DNA of 64,000 nt, from positions 22,007,001 through 22,071,000 of the forward strand of contig CM073321.1 of NCBI GenBank assembly GCA_037043015.1, in the 5' to 3' direction. The notes under the pieces were generated by a model. That model ran no database searches. It saw only the letters and a program-made list of their open reading frames with translations, and was not told where the DNA came from. Positions 59,500-64,000 of the stretch are shown here, one piece after another (the stretch's first letter is position 1; the number at the start of each line of letters is the position of its first letter). The position numbers were made by a program, and so were the translations under genes. The DNA is from Bryum argenteum (lineage: Eukaryota > Streptophyta > Bryopsida > Bryales > Bryaceae).

Positions 59500-60419
59500 C
59501 TCATTCACAGGTGGAGCTAAAGATCTCGATCAAGTTGGTACTCCCTTGCATTCTGATCGATGAGGACGAGAAGAAGTCATTGACGGAGGACCTCGACAAG
59601 ATGGGACTCTCCGGCCTGCTGGACACACCGTGGGGACTGCGCGACGCGGAGATGGTGCGCAAAATCAAGGTCGACGCGCCAAATCAGTTCGAGGGGACGG
59701 TCAGAGGGAAGCCGGCTTCCTGGACAGCCGATCACTGGAGAACTGTTTACGGCGTGGTCGTAAACAGCGGGGTAGGGTTATGCGGCCGGAAACATAAATG
59801 GGCGAAGAAGGCGTTCCACAGGAATCCACACAAAAATAACGGCTATTCGGTAGAGGATTGTAAGGACCCAAGGGAGCGCGCCATCATCAAGTTGTTAGCG
59901 CCGATCATCCACGCAGAGAAGCCGCATCGGATAACCGTCCGGCTCGCCAACACGGTCCTGGGGTCCATGCGAGGAGAACGGGAGGTCGACTGGGGCATCA
60001 TCATCCGAGACCTAGTCGCCCGGCTCGTGGAGAACGTGGGTAAGACCCGGCGTAGCCCGATCACTCCTTTTCTTTATCACTTGTATAAGAAGGAGGAGGT
60101 CCTGACGGAGGAGGAAGAGTCGAATTACGAGATCGCGCTGTCGTCCCAAAACAACGGCATGTTCGAATCGGAGGAGAGCGCGGACAGCAAGGCCGTATAC
60201 TCCGACGATGAACGGAACGAGGTCGGATCAGACGACGGGGACGTCCAACTGGACGCGCCACAAGAGCCGGCTCACGAGGCAACCCCACCGCGGACGGGTC
60301 CAGAGGTAATAATTCTTCCGTCCCCGTCCCCTCCTAGGAACCCGACCGAGGCCGGAACTCAAACCAAGCGAGGACAGTCTTCGAAGGCTGTGGATGAAGG
60401 GGAAGTTACGGCCGACTGA
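59500..60419 (+). CDS. Accessory ORF 1 of the Tat-like element
   Basis: A frame of about 300 codons without an early ATG; a TTCACAG splice-acceptor-like site sits just before GTGGAGC at 59511. Protein features: MGLSGLLDTPWGL, HWRTVYGVV, then a conserved-looking block ERAIIKLLAPIIHAEKPHRI, GERE-VDWG and ITPFLYHLYKKEE, and an acidic, Pro-rich tail. This pattern recalls the 'putative plant transposon protein' ORFs carried by some plant Ty3 elements of the Tat/Ogre type. That is an impression without a search. It could alternatively be the gag side of another element. Confidence 0.5.
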
Positions 60420-60428
60420 GTAAATCCC

Positions 60429-61385
60429 ATGAATCCGAACGACCCCAGACTTCCCCCACCTCTCAGTCCGTCCGCCAACCATGCGGATCCCATGAGGCGA
60501 GCATGGCACCACTTTACAGAAGCCAGGTGCCAGTACTTCTTCTACCAAAATCTACTGGCGCAGCTATGCAGAGAGTTTGGAGTGCAGACATTGCTGGAGG
60601 TAAAGCAGAAGTGGGACTCCAAGCCGAACGAGGAGCAATTCCGGCAGATGGAGAAGCAAGTGACAAAGCTTATCCTACGGAACAGACGTCTTAGGGAGAC
60701 GGTAAGAAGAAGAGAGGAAGAACTCCTAGTCGGACGGCAGGCCGTAATCACGGCGAACGAGCAGGTCGTAAAGCTCGTCGAGATCTGCGAGACTCCGGCC
60801 AACGTACTTCAAAAGGCCAACCTGTACGAGGCCGGAATCCTGGAGTCGGAGGTTTTCAAGGCAGAAACTTTCCTGTAGTTCCTCTTGGCAGCGAAGACGT
60901 ACGCCACCAAGATCGAGAAGAGCAAGGCAGAAGTCAAGGTATTGCTCGACGCCGTCCGGGAGCAGATGAAGGAAATAGTAACTCCGGCCTTCACTTCCAC
61001 CCCGGCCAAGACTCCGAGGCCGGATCTGGTTAAGACAGAGAGGACGGATGCTGGACCCTCCAGTCCGACCGACACAAAGGGCAAATCCAAGGTAAAGACG
61101 GTGCGAGACGCACCCGCCCCAGCGGATTCACCGGCCAAGAACACCCGTGCCGCGAAGAGGAAGCTTACGGCCGAGGAATACGAGAAGTCTCCTGGAGCCC
61201 AGAAGCTTCACGACATCGGCCTCCAGCACCCAGAAGAAGAAGAGCTGAAGAGCGGGGACGACACGGACTCCAACGAGGACGAGTACATGATAACGGATAC
61301 GGGTAAGAGGGTCAAGGTCGGACGGATTGCAGCCTCACCACCGAAGCGGCCAAAGCACGGAGTTAGTTCGCGGAAGAAGAGGTAG
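60429..61385 (+). CDS. Accessory ORF 2 of the Tat-like element, coiled coil
   Basis: Begins MNPNDPRLPPPLSPS just after accessory ORF 1 ends. A helical charged segment follows (EEQFRQMEKQVTKLILRNRR, RRREEELLVG) that reads as a coiled coil, then further helix and a Lys/Pro/Ser-rich tail with NLS-like KRPKHGVSSRKKR. At least one break is present. No enzymatic motif. It may pair with accessory ORF 1, and the function is unknown. Confidence 0.45.
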
Positions 61386-62376
61386 GACGTGATTAGAGGT
61401 TGGCAGCTACAGGACGGCCAAGGTTAGGAGGCCGGATTGGGATCCGGCCTAGGCCAGTATAGGATCTTCTTTTTGGGGATGCGTGCCGCTTTTTGAGGAG
61501 TAGGCCTTGTAGGCCGGCGTCGCAATCCAGTTAGGTTTCTAAGTCGTTGACTTAGAAGTACTTATAGGTGGAAATTTGGCCACCTAAAACATTCCTTGCT
61601 TAAGTGTTAATCAAACCTTCTTATGCGCATATTCGGTGTGATCATTTCCCTATCTCCTTTTCAGTTGAGTGCTTGGAAAGTCGGAGCTACCGTGTTTGGG
61701 TTGTGAGTTGGGAGTTAGGAATCCGGATTCTTTGTTAGATCGTTTCTGTGGAGCTGAGGTCGGGTTGGGCGTATTTTTGAGTGCCTTGTGTCTTGAACTG
61801 GTCTAGGTGTCTGAGAGAGGGAAACTACTGTGGTAAACACTTTACGGTCTGGGAGGGTCTGGGAGTAGAGTGTGTGAGGCCGGATTCCAATCCGACCTCC
61901 AACTGCCACGGACTTGGGTTCCTCTGTAATCTCAGAAGAAGGATTAAGCACAGTACGTGATCAGAATACGAGTAGACGTCTTCTAGCCGGATTCGGAGCT
62001 CCTGGAGTCTGTCATTGTAGTAAGTGTGATAGGGTAACCAGGACGGCCTGCGTGACCTGCTAGTTCGGACGGCTAGGACGGATTAGTTGTGATGACGTAA
62101 TGTGTGCCTTAGTGTGTATGTGTATGGGAAGAGTCTAAGTGTGGAAGTTTCCGCCACGGTGAATATAAGGGAAAGAGTCTTTGTGCATCCCCTCTTGCAA
62201 AGGGATACCCTTGCCATGCAAGGCTAAAACATAAGTTGGGACTAGAAACGTTTGGAGGTTTGGTTGTTTTAGCAGTACCTGTCTTGGTCACTTCACAGAA
62301 TCCCTGGAAGGATACACAAGTCACCTAAACACGGGTTTTACACCAATAAACGTGTAAGGGAAGATAGAGTGAATAC
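61386..62376. other. No gene recognised; 3' part of the Tat-like element
   Basis: Noncoding. Up to about 62.1 kb it keeps the GGCCGGAT- and GGACGG-rich wording of the accessory ORF region, suggesting it belongs to the same element. The last 250 bases differ in wording, and a chromovirus fragment begins at about 62377. Confidence 0.4.
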
Positions 62377-64000
62377 ATGGCATCCGACACAACGCATGAA
62401 AAGGAGATGGTTGCCATGGTGCATTGTTTGAAGACATGGCAACATTACCTTGGTCTCTATGAGATCAAGGTATTCACCAATAATGTTTCATTTAAGTACT
62501 TTGAAACACAAGCCAAAGTTACACCCAAGCAATTGAGGTGGTATGTTACCTTAGTGCTCATAAATGTGGAGTTGATTCACAAGCCGGGCCGAGTGAATGG
62601 GCACCGGAGGCACTAGGTTGGAAGGATGAACATAAGTCAAATACCATGCAAGTCTTGAGAGTGATGTATGCAAGAGAAGGTGATTTGGCAAAACGGATAA
62701 GGGAGGCGTATATAAAAGACTTCGAGGCTCAAAAGTTCTTAGATGAACTTAGGTGTGGCATGATGCCCAAAGGTATCTGGCTTCATCAATCTATGATCAA
62801 GTTAGAGCAAAATAGGGTGTGTGTTCCAATGGGCATGTGGAGGTTGAGTGTGCTCAATGAGGAGCATGACAACCGCTTGGCCGGGCATAGGGGGGAGAAG
62901 TCCACCATATGTTTGGTTTCAAAGAGATTCTATTGGCCCGAAATGAAAGAAGACATTGCCCATTATGTGAAGACTTGTATCACTTGAATGTGAAGCCAAT
63001 CGGACGTCATATCAAAAGCAAGTGGGTTTGTTACGGCCTTTGCCTATCCGGGATGGTCCATGGAAGTGTGTCTCCATGGATTTCATTACAAGCCTTCCGG
63101 AGTCACGAGGAAGTGACGCCATCTTTGTAGTGGTGGATAGGTTTTGTAAGTTGGCAAGGATGGAGCCAACAAAAGGGATGGCGACCGCCTTTGACAAGGT
63201 GGTGCTGCTTTTCAGCGTTTGGTGGCGGCATCATGGGTTGCCGAAGACCAAAGTGATTGGAGTGATTACTTGGGTTAGGGGGTTGGTAGCTATAATGCAT
63301 TGAGGCATGGTGCTATGAGTCAATTGCCGCGTAAGGTGGCTTATGTGTGAAGCCACTTATGCCTAACGACCTAGCTTTTGAATGGATTGCAATCGGAGAT
63401 GGAACAAAGCCAAGGTGCAAAAGACTTGGTAGTCATGAGATAACAACTTATTGGAAAGGACCAAGAAAAACCTATACAAGGCCCAAAGAGGTGTGTGAAA
63501 CAAGTTAACAAAGGGCGCCGCCATGAGGAGTATGAGGAGAGCCAAAAGGTGTGGTTGTATGTGAAGAACTTCACCTTACCGGATGGCTTGACTTCCATAT
63601 CCATGGCAAAGTATGTGAGTCCATTTGTCATTGCAAAACGGTTGTTTGAGGATGTGTATAAGTTGGGCTTACCACCGGAGACCAAGATTCATCCCACCTT
63701 CCATGTCTCATTGCTCAAGGCATATCACAAAGATAAGGTGAGGCCGGAACGCAAGCAAGTGTTGCGGCCTCCACATGAACTACGTGGTGATCACTTGGAG
63801 TTTGGAGTAAAAGGCATTATGAACTGCCGGATCACCAAAAAAAAGGGCAAAGAATACTTGGTGAAGAGGCGGGGGTACCATGAGAAGGACGCAACATGGG
63901 TTGAGGCCAAGTCCATGGCCAATGCAAAGGAGATGGTGGAAAGGTATGAAAGCCAACGGAGATCCAAGACACCGAGAAAGCATTGATGAGGACATCAACC
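62377..64000 (+). mobile_element. Ty3/gypsy chromovirus fossil, 5'-truncated, runs off window
   Basis: Starts inside RNase H (EKEMVAMVHCLKTWQHYLGL) and continues through the integrase zinc domain (about 62.9-63.0 kb), the integrase core (about 63.05-63.3 kb) and the C-terminal region to a chromodomain (about 63.82-63.95 kb; EYLVKRRGYHEKDATW), with the frame ending at 63986. It is closely related to the chromovirus at 13.3-21.4 kb, including the ATTGATGAGGACATCAACC just after the stop. About five or six breaks. The 3' LTR would lie beyond the window. Confidence 0.85.

Larger units (their letters stand above)
56290..62340 (+). mobile_element. Tat-like Ty3/gypsy fossil with accessory ORFs
   Basis: Starts inside reverse transcriptase (KDKIDKLLEAGF) and lacks its gag and 5' LTR. 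Parts: RT (about 56.29-56.85 kb; FIDDF-type active site near 56.72 kb), RNase H (about 57.1-57.5 kb), integrase with HHCC zinc domain and core (about 57.6-58.4 kb) and C-terminal domain to 58898. No chromodomain. Around five breaks in pol. A purine tract AAAAGGGGG (58925-58933) is followed by TGTCGGACC at 58937, which may mark an LTR start or an internal polypurine tract. Accessory ORFs lie downstream at 59.5-61.4 kb. All of 58.9-62.1 kb shares a CGGA-rich word usage. The 3' end is not defined. Moderately old. Confidence 0.7.

Noticed and set aside
1-64000. CRISPR array, tRNA, rRNA or bacterial operon
   Set aside because: No regular spacer-repeat array, no cloverleaf or rRNA sequence was recognised, and spliced plant-type genes show a nuclear eukaryotic source.

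Overview
This window is repeat-dense nuclear DNA from a streptophyte (land plant or charophyte alga). The evidence is one intact plant-type ABCG half-transporter gene with a GT-AG intron, Ty3/gypsy chromoviruses, Tat-like Ty3 elements, a MULE (Mutator-like) transposase gene with introns, and APE-type LINEs. My impression, from protein style only and not from a search, is that it resembles large-genome charophytes such as Chara. No bacterial features, CRISPR arrays, rRNA or tRNA genes were recognised.

Layout: 1-943 is the decayed 3' end of a MULE (+). 944-4848 is a broken Ty3 element (copy A) carrying a small hAT-like MITE. 4.85-13.3 kb is mostly unassigned, with scattered exon-like fragments of an unrecognised gene or element and a stretch rich in one recurring word. 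13331-21384 is a chromovirus on the minus strand with two long, almost identical LTRs and a 5-bp target duplication. 21.4-25.8 kb is unassigned but has a minisatellite and a 333-bp tandem duplication. 25.85-27.48 kb is a LINE ORF1-like gene. 27.9-38.0 kb is a large LINE whose N-terminal region encodes a canonical 2A 'skipping' peptide, followed by endonuclease, reverse transcriptase and RNase H. A 2.27-kb solo-LTR-like insertion interrupts it.

39552-39902 is a piggyBac-like MITE. 40348-42841 (-) is the ABCG gene, the only clearly intact host gene. 43616-47464 is a second copy (B) of the Ty3 family at 1-5 kb, cut by a second MULE copy (47465 to about 51.8 kb, minus strand). A two-exon acidic/basic gene at 52398-53200 is transcribed divergently from the MULE. 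53.2-55.5 kb holds small repeats and a possible lone first exon. 55.5-56.3 kb is a chromovirus-type LTR fragment fused directly to the pol region of a Tat-like Ty3 element (56290 to about 62.3 kb), which has two accessory ORFs behind the integrase. The window ends inside another chromovirus 3' half (62377-64000).

The transposons form nests: MITE in Ty3, MULE in Ty3, LTR in LINE. The most interesting item is the 2A peptide in the LINE. Next are the dimeric hAT-like MITE, the gene divergent from the MULE transposase, and the accessory ORFs of the Tat-like element.
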